This document shows, piece by piece, positions 55,310 through 64,000 of a stretch of DNA of 64,000 nt. Location of the stretch: the NCBI RefSeq assembly GCF_001517105.1, contig NZ_LPVF01000010.1, positions 62,001-126,000 of the forward strand. The letters run 5' to 3'. The notes beneath the pieces were generated by a model. The model ran no database searches. It was not told where the DNA came from and was given only the letters and a program-made list of their open reading frames with translations. The first letter of the stretch is position 1. Each line of letters opens with the position of its first letter. The translations under genes and the position numbers were made by a program. The DNA comes from Bacillus halotolerans. Its GTDB lineage: Bacteria; Bacillota; Bacilli; Bacillales; Bacillaceae.

Positions 55310-55792
55310 ATGAAACGAGGATCAACACTCTTTTTAAAGATAGCTGTTATTCTTATTGGAATTCCAGTTCTTGCTTTGTGCATATTTTTAGTGCCGGAGA
55401 TAGCGAACTTTGCAGCGGAATTGTATCCAGATATTTCTTATCTGAAATATCTTGTTTATATCGATTTGTATGCAGCGGCGATACCTTTTTATTTCGCTCT
55501 GTATCAAGCCTTTACACTTTTAAGCTATATTGACCGGAATAAAGCTTTCTCAGAATTATCAGTAAGAGCTTTAAAGAAAATAAAATACTGTGCAATCACC
55601 ATCAGTCTTTTACTTGCGGCAGGCATGCCACTCTTCTATCTCATCGCGGAGATGGACGATGCTCCAGGTATTATACTAATCGGATTGGTCCTTATTTTTG
55701 CCTCAATGGTTATCGCAGTCTTTGCTGCTGTTCTCCAAAGGCTTTTGCAAGAAGCTATAGATATAAAATCAGAAAATGATTTAACAGTCTGA
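55310..55792 (+). CDS. yoaS: YoaS, DUF2975 membrane protein
   Basis: A 160-aa protein with four spans (LKIAVILIGIPVLALCIFLV; YIDLYAAAIPFYFALYQAF; TISLLLAAGMPLFYLIA; IGLVLIFASMVIAVFAAVL), the DUF2975 layout. Start at 55310 behind GTGAGGTG. It is followed 10 bp later by a small Xre-type regulator, the usual partner of DUF2975 genes. Confidence 0.88.
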   Translation: MKRGSTLFLKIAVILIGIPVLALCIFLVPEIANFAAELYPDISYLKYLVYIDLYAAAIPFYFALYQAFTLLSYIDRNKAFSELSVRALKKIKYCAITISLLLAAGMPLFYLIAEMDDAPGIILIGLVLIFASMVIAVFAAVLQRLLQEAIDIKSENDLTV

Positions 55793-55802
55793 GGTGAAAA
55801 CA

Positions 55803-56024
55803 ATGGCAATTATAATCAATATTGATGTGATGCTGGCTAAAAGAAAAATGAGCGTAACGGAACTGTCGGAGAAGGTTGGAATCACGATGGCTAATCTTTC
55901 TATATTAAAAAATGGAAAGGCAAAGGCCATTCGATTATCAACTTTAGAGGCGATTTGTAAGGCTTTAGAATGTCAACCCGGAGATATTTTGGAATACCGA
56001 AGTGATGAAGACACCCAAGATTAA
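55803..56024 (+). CDS. yozG: YozG, small Xre-family regulator
   Basis: A 73-aa helix-turn-helix protein of the YozG/Cro-CI type: INIDVMLAKRKMSVTELSEK and VGITMANLSILKNGKAKAIR form the DNA-binding helices. Start at 55803 behind GAGGTG. It forms a pair with yoaS and probably controls that pair; the membrane partner may sense or modulate it. Inference from family. Confidence 0.92.
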   Translation: MAIIINIDVMLAKRKMSVTELSEKVGITMANLSILKNGKAKAIRLSTLEAICKALECQPGDILEYRSDEDTQD

Positions 56025-56157
56025 TAAGTCAGGAATAATCATGCAAGGAAAAGATAGTTACTCGGCGGTGATTCTATGGACATAACCCGATGTCTATTTA
56101 GCGACTATACTAAACAGGCCTTCCATATAATCAAAAAAACCTTTGGAGGCAAAATTC

Positions 56158-56949
56158 ATGAAAGCATTTAAACAGCTCGTTTGTTTTGGCTGGGAGCAGG
56201 CCCTATCATGTCTGTTTCCTGTCGTTATTTTTGCCTCTTTGGCAATTACACAAATCATGCCGCTTCCCCTCCTGCCACGGTATGACTGGCTGCTCATCAT
56301 CTGCCTTCTCATGCAATGGTGGATGGTGTATTCAGGGCTTGAAACACGGGATGAACTAAAGGTGATCACAATGTTCCACCTTATTGGACTTGCTCTTGAA
56401 CTTTTCAAGGTACATATGGGCTCTTGGTCTTATCCTGAGGAGGGATATTCCAAAATTTTTGGAGTGCCTTTGTATAGCGGCTTCATGTACGCAAGTGTAG
56501 CCAGTTATCTTTGCCAGGCATGGAGGAGGCTTAAGGTTGAATTGGTTAAGTGGCCGCCGTTTTGGGCCGTTGTACCTCTCGCCGCTGCGATTTATTTGAA
56601 TTTTTTCATCCACCATTTTTGGATTGACGTCCGCTTTTGGTTATCTGGACTTGTCTTGATCGTCTTTTGGCAATCATGGGTTACATACGAGGTGAACGGG
56701 ACTCGTTACCGTATGCCGCTCGCCCTATCATTTATGCTCATCGGGTTTTTTATATGGATAGCCGAAAATATCGCAACGTTTTTTGGGGCTTGGGAATACC
56801 CAAACCAAACCGATACATGGAGTCTCGTTCATTTAGGAAAAGTGAGTTCATGGCTCTTGTTAGTGATTGTCAGCTTTCTTATAGTAGCGACGTTAAAACA
56901 AGTTAAGGGGAAAAATTCCACCAGGATAGATACTAGTCCATTTTTATAA
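56158..56949 (+). CDS. yoaT: YoaT, DUF817 membrane protein
   Basis: A 263-aa protein with about eight spans and the DUF817 pattern: YDWLLIICLLMQWWMVYSGL, ELFKVHMGSWSYPEEGYSKI and FFGAWEYPNQTDTW. Start at 56158 behind GGAGGC. Follows yoaS-yozG as in B. subtilis. Function unknown. Confidence 0.93.
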   Translation: MKAFKQLVCFGWEQALSCLFPVVIFASLAITQIMPLPLLPRYDWLLIICLLMQWWMVYSGLETRDELKVITMFHLIGLALELFKVHMGSWSYPEEGYSKIFGVPLYSGFMYASVASYLCQAWRRLKVELVKWPPFWAVVPLAAAIYLNFFIHHFWIDVRFWLSGLVLIVFWQSWVTYEVNGTRYRMPLALSFMLIGFFIWIAENIATFFGAWEYPNQTDTWSLVHLGKVSSWLLLVIVSFLIVATLKQVKGKNSTRIDTSPFL

Positions 56950-57028
56950 TCGTTAAGAATCTTTTTTAATAAAAGTCGAATCCCACATAGTAAGGATGGC
57001 GTACAACATTCTGAATAAGATAAAGTGG

Positions 57029-57061
57029 AAAAAGCAACGTTTGAATTGTTGCTTTTTTCTT
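57029..57061 (+). terminator. Terminator after yoaT
   Basis: AAAAAGCAAC and GTTGCTTTTT arms pair around a 9-nt loop with T run. Confidence 0.85.
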
Positions 57062-57248
57062 TATAAATAGCTGCCGGAATTATAGAGGGTTATTTCAGTA
57101 AGATTTCGACCAGGAAGTAATGCTTTAATCAAAATCAGCTTTCGTTTAGAGAGCTCAGTCATGTGGACTCAACCTTATGTCTCTCTAATTCACCCTCCCA
57201 TAAAAGAAGTCGTCAGGTTGCATAAGGTGAATGAATAGCTTATGTCAT

Positions 57249-58160
57249 TTATCGCTCGGCATTTATTTCTTTTGGTAGCTGTGATGGCGCTTTGGGAACT
57301 TTTCGCAGTTTGATATTGATGACATCAGAGGAATAAAGCGTAACAATCATACTTCCCTCATATCGTTTGGCCCGGATTAGGACCGGTTGGTTATATTGAT
57401 TATGAAAGCGAAAGTCAGGGCCTCCCCAGCTTACGGTTGCATCACGTCCGGACGGCACATATGGTACGCTTCTTGTGTGAGAATAGCGCTGAACGATTTG
57501 CAGCCCTGCACGATCGACAGCATTAAATAATGTTGATGACACCTGACAAATTCCCCCGCCTACACCTTCAGACAACTCACCTTTTACGATAATAGGTGCC
57601 CGCATGTATCCTTTGTCCTGAGTTCTCATCCCAACTACTTGATTAAATGAAAACGTCTCATTTGGAAAAACAACATGATTGTCAATTGCTTTTGCAGAAA
57701 GAGAAATATTGTGTGAACGGCTTTTATTGCTTGAATTAAAATAAGTTACATACTGGCCTAACTGCTGCGTACTGATGTGAGCAAGCAACTCGCTGTCAAC
57801 TTTCGGATAAATGTTCAATTCCGGCACTTCTATTTTGGATGGGCCATGACCAAAGAAATAGGCATAAAATTTCTCCTTAAACGCCTGTTGATAAAGTCTG
57901 TAACCCATTTTCCCCGGGATGATGATTCCTTGATCGTTAAGCTTGGCGTTTATGGGCTCCTGGTAAATTTGTTGATCAAGCTGTTTGATAAACTTACGGT
58001 ATTTTTCATGATCAATCATTGGGGTACCGGGAAGAGGCATCATAAAATCTTCGCGGTGAACAGTAGCAATCGTCCGTCCTTGTTGTGTGATCGCTAAACT
58101 GTCAGATGGCTCGCTGGGCTGAGCCAATAATAAAAGGCCAGTGATCCAAATATGTATCAT
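57249..58160 (-). CDS. yoaR: YoaR, VanW-family protein
   Basis: A 303-aa exported protein with a short signal (IWITGLLLLAQPSEPSDS) and the VanW domain: FSFNQVVGMRTQDKGYMRAP, VGGGICQVSSTLFNAVDRAG (the conserved Cys motif), and HTRSVPYVPSGRDATVSWGG. VanW proteins were found beside vancomycin-resistance genes, but the role is unknown. It lies downstream of yoaT in the opposite direction. Confidence 0.93.
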   Translation of the reverse strand: MIHIWITGLLLLAQPSEPSDSLAITQQGRTIATVHREDFMMPLPGTPMIDHEKYRKFIKQLDQQIYQEPINAKLNDQGIIIPGKMGYRLYQQAFKEKFYAYFFGHGPSKIEVPELNIYPKVDSELLAHISTQQLGQYVTYFNSSNKSRSHNISLSAKAIDNHVVFPNETFSFNQVVGMRTQDKGYMRAPIIVKGELSEGVGGGICQVSSTLFNAVDRAGLQIVQRYSHTRSVPYVPSGRDATVSWGGPDFRFHNQYNQPVLIRAKRYEGSMIVTLYSSDVINIKLRKVPKAPSQLPKEINAER

Positions 58161-58164
58161 AAGT

Positions 58165-58700
58165 CGGCATACCTCCCGACAATTAGTATGAACAGGAGCT
58201 TATCCTTTGATGTATCTCGTCTTATCATATCGTTCTTAAGCGTCTGGTCTTTGTTTGAACCCAACGTGAGCCCTCGCTAAGAGAGCTTTGACTTATGTGA
58301 TTAGTCCATGTCTACTTCAGCATTCATATCACCTAGTGTTAAGAAATCATGTCTTAACCAATACCAATGTTGTCAAGCAATCGTTGAATTAAATAGTAAA
58401 TGAAGTTACTGCCATAGGCAGCTATTTTTGTTTAGATGTACTATCTGATCCTCGGTCATCGTATCAATCTTCACCTAAGTGAAGAAAATCAATATTGAAC
58501 TAATCAGCTAATATAAAAAAATAAAAGTGCTGTCGACTCCGGCCATCGGTTAGCATCTTCTCGTTAGATCAAGAGTTTGCTGTTGAATGATTTCAGTTAA
58601 GGTTGAATAAAATCAGATTGAAAGCATCCAACCATCAATGTTACAGGATTTATTAACGGCTAAATGCGCTTTACACTATTCTATAAGAAGGAAGGAAGCG
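58165..58700. other. Gene-free stretch between yoaR and yncD
   Basis: About 540 bp between divergent genes, no RNA or gene seen. Confidence 0.4.
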
Positions 58701-58703
58701 TCG

Positions 58704-59885
58704 ATGACAAAGCTCTGCCGAGAAGTTTGGATTGAAGTAAATCTTGATGCCATAAAAAAAAATTTGCGAGCAATACGCCATCATATACCAAAAAAGACCA
58801 AAATTATGGCTGTCGTAAAAGCGAACGGTTATGGTCATGGGTCTGTAGAAGTAGCGCGCCATGCACTGGAACACGGGGCTAGTGAGCTCGCTGTTGCCAG
58901 CGTGGAGGAAGGAATCGTTTTACGAAAAGCGGGAATTACAGCGCCTATCCTTGTGCTTGGTTTTACATCCCTTAGTTGTGTGAAAAAATCAGCAGCTTGG
59001 AATATAGAGTTATCAGCATTTCAGGTTGAATGGATCAAAAAGGCTAACAATATATTGGAAAGTGAAGCGGGTACTAACCGATTGGGTATTCATATTAATG
59101 TGGATACTGGTATGGGCCGACTAGGTGTACGTACAAAAGAAGAACTTTTAGCAGTAGTGAATGCATTAACAGCAAGTAAACTCCTAAGATGGGAAGGTAT
59201 CTTTACACATTTTTCAACAGCCGATGAAGAAGACACCACTCTAACCAGACTGCAGCACGATCAATTTCTCCGTTTTCTCCGTTTTTTAAAAAACCAAGAC
59301 ATTGAGCTGCCCACCGTGCATATGAGCAACACGGCTGCGGCTATCGCTTTTCCGGAATTTAGCGCTGATATGATTCGTTTAGGTATAGGCTTATATGGAT
59401 TATATCCTTCAGCATATATAAAACAACTACATCTCGTTAAGCTTGAACCTGCACTAAGTTTAAAGGCGCGTATCGCTTATGTGAAAACCATGCTGACAGA
59501 ACCCCGTACTATTAGTTATGGTGCTACATACATCGCAAATCCCGGTGAAGTCATTGCTACACTCCCGATCGGATATGCTGACGGTTATTCTCGCGCACTT
59601 TCCAATCGCGGGTTTGTTCTTCATCGCGGAAAACGAGTGCCGGTGGCGGGAAGAGTGACAATGGATATGATCATGGTTAGTTTAGGAGAGAGTGAAGGCA
59701 AACAAGGAGAGGAAGTTGTGATTTACGGTCACCAAAAGGGAGCTGAGATTCCAGTTGATGAAGTTGCTGAAATGCTTAATACGATTAACTATGAAGTGGT
59801 ATCTACATTAAGCCGCCGCATCCCCCGTTTTTATATAAGAGATGGCGAGATTTTTAAGATATCAACTCCAGTAATGTACGTGTAG
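58704..59885 (+). CDS. yncD: Alanine racemase 2 (YncD)
   Basis: A 393-aa PLP enzyme that interconverts L- and D-alanine. The PLP Lys is in AVVKANGYGHG (Lys39). HINVDTGMGRLGVR and VHMSNTAAA are barrel motifs, and the second catalytic Tyr is in TISYGATYIA. Dimer and C-terminal beta domain (PVAGRVTMDMIMVSLG) are intact. The start is the ATG at 58704 behind GGAAGGAAG; an in-frame ATG 22 codons earlier has no site. It may be a sporulation-related racemase, as suggested for B. subtilis YncD. Confidence 0.95.
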   Translation: MTKLCREVWIEVNLDAIKKNLRAIRHHIPKKTKIMAVVKANGYGHGSVEVARHALEHGASELAVASVEEGIVLRKAGITAPILVLGFTSLSCVKKSAAWNIELSAFQVEWIKKANNILESEAGTNRLGIHINVDTGMGRLGVRTKEELLAVVNALTASKLLRWEGIFTHFSTADEEDTTLTRLQHDQFLRFLRFLKNQDIELPTVHMSNTAAAIAFPEFSADMIRLGIGLYGLYPSAYIKQLHLVKLEPALSLKARIAYVKTMLTEPRTISYGATYIANPGEVIATLPIGYADGYSRALSNRGFVLHRGKRVPVAGRVTMDMIMVSLGESEGKQGEEVVIYGHQKGAEIPVDEVAEMLNTINYEVVSTLSRRIPRFYIRDGEIFKISTPVMYV

Positions 59886-59911
59886 ATTTTTTCTTTCATT
59901 TTTTTGCAAAT

Positions 59912-59975
59912 GTGAGGCCAATCCCTCTTTTATGCTGATTTAAGATCCTATCATAAGAGGGATTCAGTTTTACAC
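59912..59975 (+). terminator. Possible terminator after yncD
   Basis: AATCCCTCTTTTATG pairs with CATAAGAGGGATT over a long loop, and TTTT lies just after. The loop is larger than usual. Confidence 0.5.
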
Positions 59976-60083
59976 ACTTATCCCCCCTATCGCTGCAATT
60001 TTAGAAAGAGGATCACAATATCAAATAGGAATTTTAGGTATTATTTCTCGATTAATTAAGAAGAAGTATTGTGAATACTTAAG

Positions 60084-60467
60084 CTACTTAGTCGCTGCCT
60101 TTTTCTCGTTTTGCAGAAAAACAGAGTCCCAGATCCAAAAGATTACAGCAAATGATATACTAAATAAGTAAACTTCGTATTCCATTAGAAAGTCTAAGGT
60201 GTTCTTTGGATCAGTAATTACAGCGAAGAATAACCATACTAAGAAGGAAAAGAATATGTATATGAGTAAATATTTCGGGTTAAACCTCTTTGGATTGCGA
60301 TTTACGAAATATTGAACAGGTGCAGCAAAGATTACATAAAAGATAAACAGAATAACACTTATGAAGAAGTATGGAATGTAGCCATCATAATCAATGCCAA
60401 AAACATAAACAACAGCAGCTGATAATGCAGACAAGACATGAACAAATATGATTCTTAAAACTTGCAT
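60084..60467 (-). CDS. UPF0715-type membrane protein
   Basis: A 127-aa protein with four spans (IIFVHVLSALSAAVVYVFGI; FISVILFIFYVIFAAPVQYF; YLLIYIFFSFLVWLFFAVIT; SISFAVIFWIWDSVFL). Size and layout fit UPF0715 (YoaG, YwlA and related). Start at 60467 behind AGGGGGT. Function unknown. Confidence 0.75.
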   Translation of the reverse strand: MQVLRIIFVHVLSALSAAVVYVFGIDYDGYIPYFFISVILFIFYVIFAAPVQYFVNRNPKRFNPKYLLIYIFFSFLVWLFFAVITDPKNTLDFLMEYEVYLFSISFAVIFWIWDSVFLQNEKKAATK

Positions 60468-60573
60468 GTTTAAACCCCCTTTCATAATGTAAGCATCACT
60501 ATGATGATCTCAATTATTGTTAAAACTGACATACCTACTTCCTGAATTAAATCTAGACTAGACTAAAGCTCCG

Positions 60574-60732
60574 TCACGTCCGAACTTTACAAATAGATTT
60601 ACTTTGTTTCTTCAAAGTGACAAGAACAAAAACTGAATTGTGATCTCTATCTATAAAGTATGTATCCCGGATGAAGAAATTTGTGTAGCCAGCTGTCTTG
60701 AGTATCGCTTTACTCATCATGAGCATATCCAT
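60574..60732 (-). pseudogene. Gene remnant, 52 codons
   Basis: The frame begins MDMLMMSKAILKTAGYTNFF and runs to VRT. No good ribosome site. In the preceding ~40 bp another frame reads FTANVAFPTD, so it may be the tail of a broken gene. No family recognised. The rest of 60470-60895 is without a gene. Confidence 0.35.
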
Positions 60733-60897
60733 CTGAATATCTTAATCAGTTGGAAAAGCCACATTAGCAGTAAACGCTGCATGTACTTAAAAGAAAGAAT
60801 TATCAAATTTAAAGTTTAAGATTTTATGGCAATCCTTCCGCACTATTTCCTTTATTGGGCCATTATGTCTCATTAAAACTGCTGTTTTATTCAGATA

Positions 60898-61800
60898 TCA
60901 AACATCTTGGGTGTCTTTCTTATTCTTAAACCATTGAATAGCATTTCGGCGAGTTATTGCAACAGGTATTAATAGCAGAGTACCGACAATAAGCAACATA
61001 AAAAAGATCACAAACAACGCACCTGTTCCCGGAACAATTTCTTCATAGGTAATAAAGCGTTCCTCTCCCTGCAGGACGAAGAACCGAGAATTTTCGAGAA
61101 AGACTAGATGAAAAGCGATTGATGTCCATAAGCTTCCTGTTACAATACGCAGGAGTTGAAGGATGAATCCAAAAGACAACAATAAAACGATGTAATCTAA
61201 AGTGATAGCAGGTGACTCAATTCCAGCTATATATTGCAAACCACTTACAGCTATGGGTGCAAGCACAAACAGAATCGGCTGCAGGAGCAAGGCCATGAAA
61301 CAGTTAAATCGCCTGTTTAGAGCATAGTACACCGCCCCACGAAAAGTTAATTCCTCTGGAAAAGCTTCATAAAAGAAAGCGATAATCATATTTAAGAGCA
61401 ATACTGTAACTAAATGAATAGAGAAATGAAATTGTGTAATTTTGACCCAGCCCAATAAATGGGCGATTGTGAATCCAGATCCGGATAGAATAATGACGTA
61501 CATTGCACCCATAATGGCTTTCAGAACGGCTTGCCTCCACCCAGACAGTCCGATAGAGCAGAATGGCCTACTAGACGTCCGTTTGAGAAAAAAGTAGAGT
61601 AATGGAACAGTAATTAATGTTACTAAGCCTGATTGGATACCTTGCTGTAAGAGTTTAGAAGCTCCTGCTTGGCGGGCTATTGAACCGATTAAAGTAGCAA
61701 AAAACAAAGCAAATACGAACGTTCCCCAGCTTAGCAAGATAGTTATCAACCATTTTGGATGATTGTTTTGATTTCCACTTTTGGTAAGATGAAATTGCAT
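60898..61800 (-). CDS. CPBP-family intramembrane metalloprotease-like protein
   Basis: A 300-aa protein with about eight spans. YEAFPEELTFRGAVYYAL carries the EExxxR motif of CPBP (Abi) proteases, and WTSIAFHLVFLENSRF carries the conserved FHxxxN-type motif. Such proteins cleave membrane peptides or prenylated proteins; some give self-immunity to bacteriocins. No bacteriocin gene was found next to it. The ATG has AAAGGGG before it. Confidence 0.85.
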   Translation of the reverse strand: MQFHLTKSGNQNNHPKWLITILLSWGTFVFALFFATLIGSIARQAGASKLLQQGIQSGLVTLITVPLLYFFLKRTSSRPFCSIGLSGWRQAVLKAIMGAMYVIILSGSGFTIAHLLGWVKITQFHFSIHLVTVLLLNMIIAFFYEAFPEELTFRGAVYYALNRRFNCFMALLLQPILFVLAPIAVSGLQYIAGIESPAITLDYIVLLLSFGFILQLLRIVTGSLWTSIAFHLVFLENSRFFVLQGEERFITYEEIVPGTGALFVIFFMLLIVGTLLLIPVAITRRNAIQWFKNKKDTQDV

Positions 61801-61959
61801 TTGGTTACCCCTTTCACAATATTCATATGAAGCACTATAACCTCTACAGTCACTATACGTTCCATAACTGTTATTGTTTCAAATTACTGCATATCCCACT
61901 TCCCTTCTGATTAAAATTGTTGTTTTATTGAGGTGCCATCACAAAAAAAGCGTCCTAGC

Positions 61960-62500
61960 TTCAGTTGCCGGTACGCTTACTTTCTTAATATATGAACACA
62001 TAACGACATTTCATAGTTATCTGAATTTTCAAACTATATCTTCTGAAGTTGCTGACTCTTTCTTTAAATAAGCTTCTAACTGATCAAAAACTAAGAGCTG
62101 TGTGCATTCAACAATTTCACTCCACAACCACATACCCATTGTCTGTATAGTAAATCCATCAGGAAAATTCTTCATTTTCACAATCATCGAACCTCTAGCC
62201 GGTTGTTTTATGTACTATAGCCTGTTCTTCTCCATTAACGAAACGTACAATGGCCTCATCAAATTCAATTGGTTGATTAACGGCATATCCTTCTTTTTTA
62301 AGCCCTAATAAACAAATAAGAATCATCTTCTTACAGCTTATAAAGAACATTGGCATATTGTTCATTTTTGTATTTAAGCAATTCGAAATTAATCAACGGT
62401 TTGTATAAATCTTTATCTGATAAATTTAATTTATTTCTAAAGTATTTAATTGCTTCATCTTGTTCTTAGAAATAATGTTTGGCATTTTTCTAATCTCCTT
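61960..62500 (-). pseudogene. Degenerate gene fragments
   Basis: On the minus strand, short readable pieces are joined by frameshifts. One at 62350-62510 follows AAGGAGAT and reads MPNIISKNK, then in another frame DEAIKYFRNKLNLSDKDLYK, which recalls the start of phage minor-head proteins. Another at 62040-62300 reads GYAVNQPIEFDEAIVRFVNG, then MIVKMKNFPDGFTIQTMGM. No piece is an intact gene. Families uncertain. Confidence 0.5.
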
Positions 62501-62557
62501 TTTATATAATGTTTTAATACACACTAAATTGGGTAAAAATTTGTAGAGGTGATTTCT

Positions 62558-62791
62558 TTGAATAATGACCATAAAGTTACTCATTACTCTTCATTTATTT
62601 TTTCAACAATCATGGTATTGCTAGTCGCCATCTTTCCACAATACACTTCTTGGTTTGTAACAGTTTTCTTCCTGGGTTTTGCACTTATCTATACATTCCA
62701 AAGACATAAAACAAGTTCTTCAAAAGCAATTTCTTATATTTCGTATTTTTTATTCATCGTTTCATTGACTTACACTTTAGTTAATATGTAA
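62558..62791 (+). CDS. Small membrane protein, two spans
   Basis: A 77-aa protein from the TTG at 62558 (GAGGTG six bases before). Spans: IFSTIMVLLVAIFPQY-TSWFVTVFFLGFALIY as two stretches and ISYFLFIVSLTYTL near the end, so two or three. No family. A terminator follows. It lies amid degenerate genes but looks intact. Confidence 0.6.
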   Translation: MNNDHKVTHYSSFIFSTIMVLLVAIFPQYTSWFVTVFFLGFALIYTFQRHKTSSSKAISYISYFLFIVSLTYTLVNM

Positions 62792-62793
62792 TA

Positions 62794-62823
62794 TTAATCC
62801 TCCCTTTCCGGGAGGATTTTTTT
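62794..62823 (+). terminator. Terminator after the 62.6-kb membrane protein
   Basis: AATCCTCCC and GGGAGGATT arms pair around TTTCC, followed by a T run. Confidence 0.88.
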
Positions 62824-62831
62824 GTTTAAAC

Positions 62832-63353
62832 TTATTTATCAGCAGCTTTTGGGCCACCTTTATCTGTAATGATAAAGCTATCTGACCCAATTTTTTTCTT
62901 GCGATCTTTGTCTTCATAAATTGTAACATTGTGGCGTGTCATTAGTGTCGCCCCGGCCATTTTAAACTCTTTACGATCTTTAAAATAAACAACAGGATAT
63001 TCACCTAGAATAATCATATTTGCCAATCCTGCTAAATACGATGACCATCCACCTGAAGGAAGGTTTAATGCAAATCCTAGTGTCTGAACAACTGCAGCCA
63101 AAGAATATTTTTCAAACTTTGTGCTTCCATACTCGGTTCCTGCTGATTCCCAGTCATCAGCAGCTATTTTAATGTTTTGACTGTTAAACACTCAGGCTGT
63201 TTTAAGTACATTAACTGGTTGATTAACACTTAATGGAGTTGTTTGGTTGTTTCTGGCTTCTTCTTTAGCTTCCGCCCCATCCGCAAAAGGTGAAAGCAAC
63301 CCACCAATGACCAATGTTCCAACAATACCTACCTTACAAATTGTAGAGTTCAA
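62832..63353 (-). pseudogene. Secreted protein gene with in-frame TGA
   Basis: A TTG start at 63353 behind GGAGGAGG opens a signal peptide (VGIVGTLVIGGLLSPFADGAEA). The frame reaches NQPVNVLKTA, then TGA (63192-63194), and goes on in the same frame with FNSQNIKIAADDWESAGTEY for 119 more codons to AADK. Removing one stop gives a 172-aa secreted protein. So it is either a recent nonsense mutation or a read-through case. Family not recognised. Confidence 0.7.
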
Positions 63354-63547
63354 GGTAATCCTCCTCCAAATGTAAAATTGTGTACATTCGGCAATTACCC
63401 CATTTTTATCCATTTAAACCACAATATTGTTTTAGACAAATAAAAATGAAGGAGTCCCCAAAAGTTATATTGTTGGGATAACCTCTGTTCAAGATTATAG
63501 ACTATTTACAAAAATGGTTTGAGTATTCATATCCAGACTTCTTCGAA

Positions 63548-63955
63548 CTATACGAAAACCTTGGCTGGGCCAATGCCATTTGGATCAAACTTTCCTGAAA
63601 AATCTATCTGGATGCTGGTGACTCCGCCAACCCAACCGCCTCTTTTAGTAACCCGCCATGAACCACTTTTCGAATCTCCGTACCAATTCCAGCACCATTC
63701 CCTTACATTACCAGACATAGCGGGGTTTTTTTGACCCACAGTTTTTGGTTTACCATGGTTATTTTCTATTGCAGGCCGTTCCAATTGCCTGATAGGTACT
63801 TATTTATCTCCAGAGTTCGTCCAATACCATGCTACTTCATTTACCTCATTGCTGCCGCTGTATGTGTAACTCTTGCTCATCTGTCCTCCACTTACAGGCA
63901 TATTCCCACTCTATTTCTGTCGGCAATCGGTATCCCTTAGATCCTGAATTGATCG
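63548..63955 (-). pseudogene. Formylglycine-generating-enzyme (SUMF1) domain gene, broken
   Basis: The pieces GYRLPTEIEWEYAC, TYSGSNEVNEVAWYWTNSGD, NPAMSGNVREWCWNWYGDS and GSWRVTKRGGWVGG follow each other on the minus strand but in different frames, with stops between. They are the standard order of the FGE/SUMF1 fold (RLPTEAEWEYA, GNVWEWCWD, RVxRGGSW). The gene is frameshifted and its ends are not visible or lie outside the window. Confidence 0.72.
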
Positions 63956-64000
63956 TGATTGTTCATTTGCTTATTGAAGTCTTTCTTATTCTTGATTATA

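Overview
The window comes from a Bacillus of the B. subtilis species group. Most of it (about 15-50 kb) matches, gene for gene and from memory, the B. subtilis 168 stretch bglC-alsT-parCE-plsY-citB-tkt-lexA-fosB-ynd-tatAC-cotC-yncM, read in the opposite chromosomal direction. The left end carries the 3' end of an iturin-family lipopeptide operon. Both adenylation domains of its last synthetase read as Asn-specific, which fits mojavensin A (D-Asn6, Asn7) and points to B. mojavensis or B. halotolerans rather than B. subtilis sensu stricto. The species is an inference; the gene content is seen directly.

Layout. 1-8.3 kb: end of a mycB/ituB-like synthetase gene and a complete mycC/ituC-like gene (C'-A-T-E-C-A-T-TE), then a strong terminator. 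8.4-11.6 kb: xynD and xynC, secreted enzymes for arabinoxylan and glucuronoxylan, preceded by a tandem duplication of the xynD start that leaves an open signal-peptide frame with ATT in place of ATG. 11.7-14.7 kb: an accessory patch with a carbohydrate-esterase-like gene, a decayed TnsA-like fragment, an alpha/beta hydrolase and a broken flavin oxidoreductase tail. 15.1-19.6 kb: ynfE, endoglucanase bglC, the amino-acid symporter alsT with a perfect GlnR/TnrA-type box, and ynfC plus a 41-aa membrane peptide. 19.7-39.9 kb: conserved core. It holds topoisomerase IV, plsY, small spore proteins (tlp, sspN, sspO, sspP, cotM), aconitase with a CcpC-type operator, ccdA, sirA, transketolase, and the divergent yneA-yneB-ynzC/lexA SOS module with three LexA boxes. 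In this core the Spo0E-like gene ynzD is frameshifted in a run of eight A.

40-50.4 kb: fosB with a SigW-type promoter, coat-related genes, the ynd cluster (without a recognisable yndDEF germinant-receptor operon), tatAC, cotC/cotU and yncM. 50.4-64 kb: a mosaic that departs from the order I recall for 168. It has a YobO-like beta-helix protein with a self-cleaving C-terminal domain, an SRAP-domain protein, yoaS-yozG-yoaT, yoaR and the second alanine racemase yncD. It ends in degenerate genes: a secreted protein with an in-frame TGA, a broken formylglycine-enzyme-like gene and other fragments.

Functionally the window combines antifungal lipopeptide synthesis, plant cell-wall degradation, core replication and carbon metabolism, SOS control and spore-coat genes. 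This suits a plant- or soil-associated sporeformer. No tRNA, rRNA, CRISPR array or intact insertion sequence was seen.
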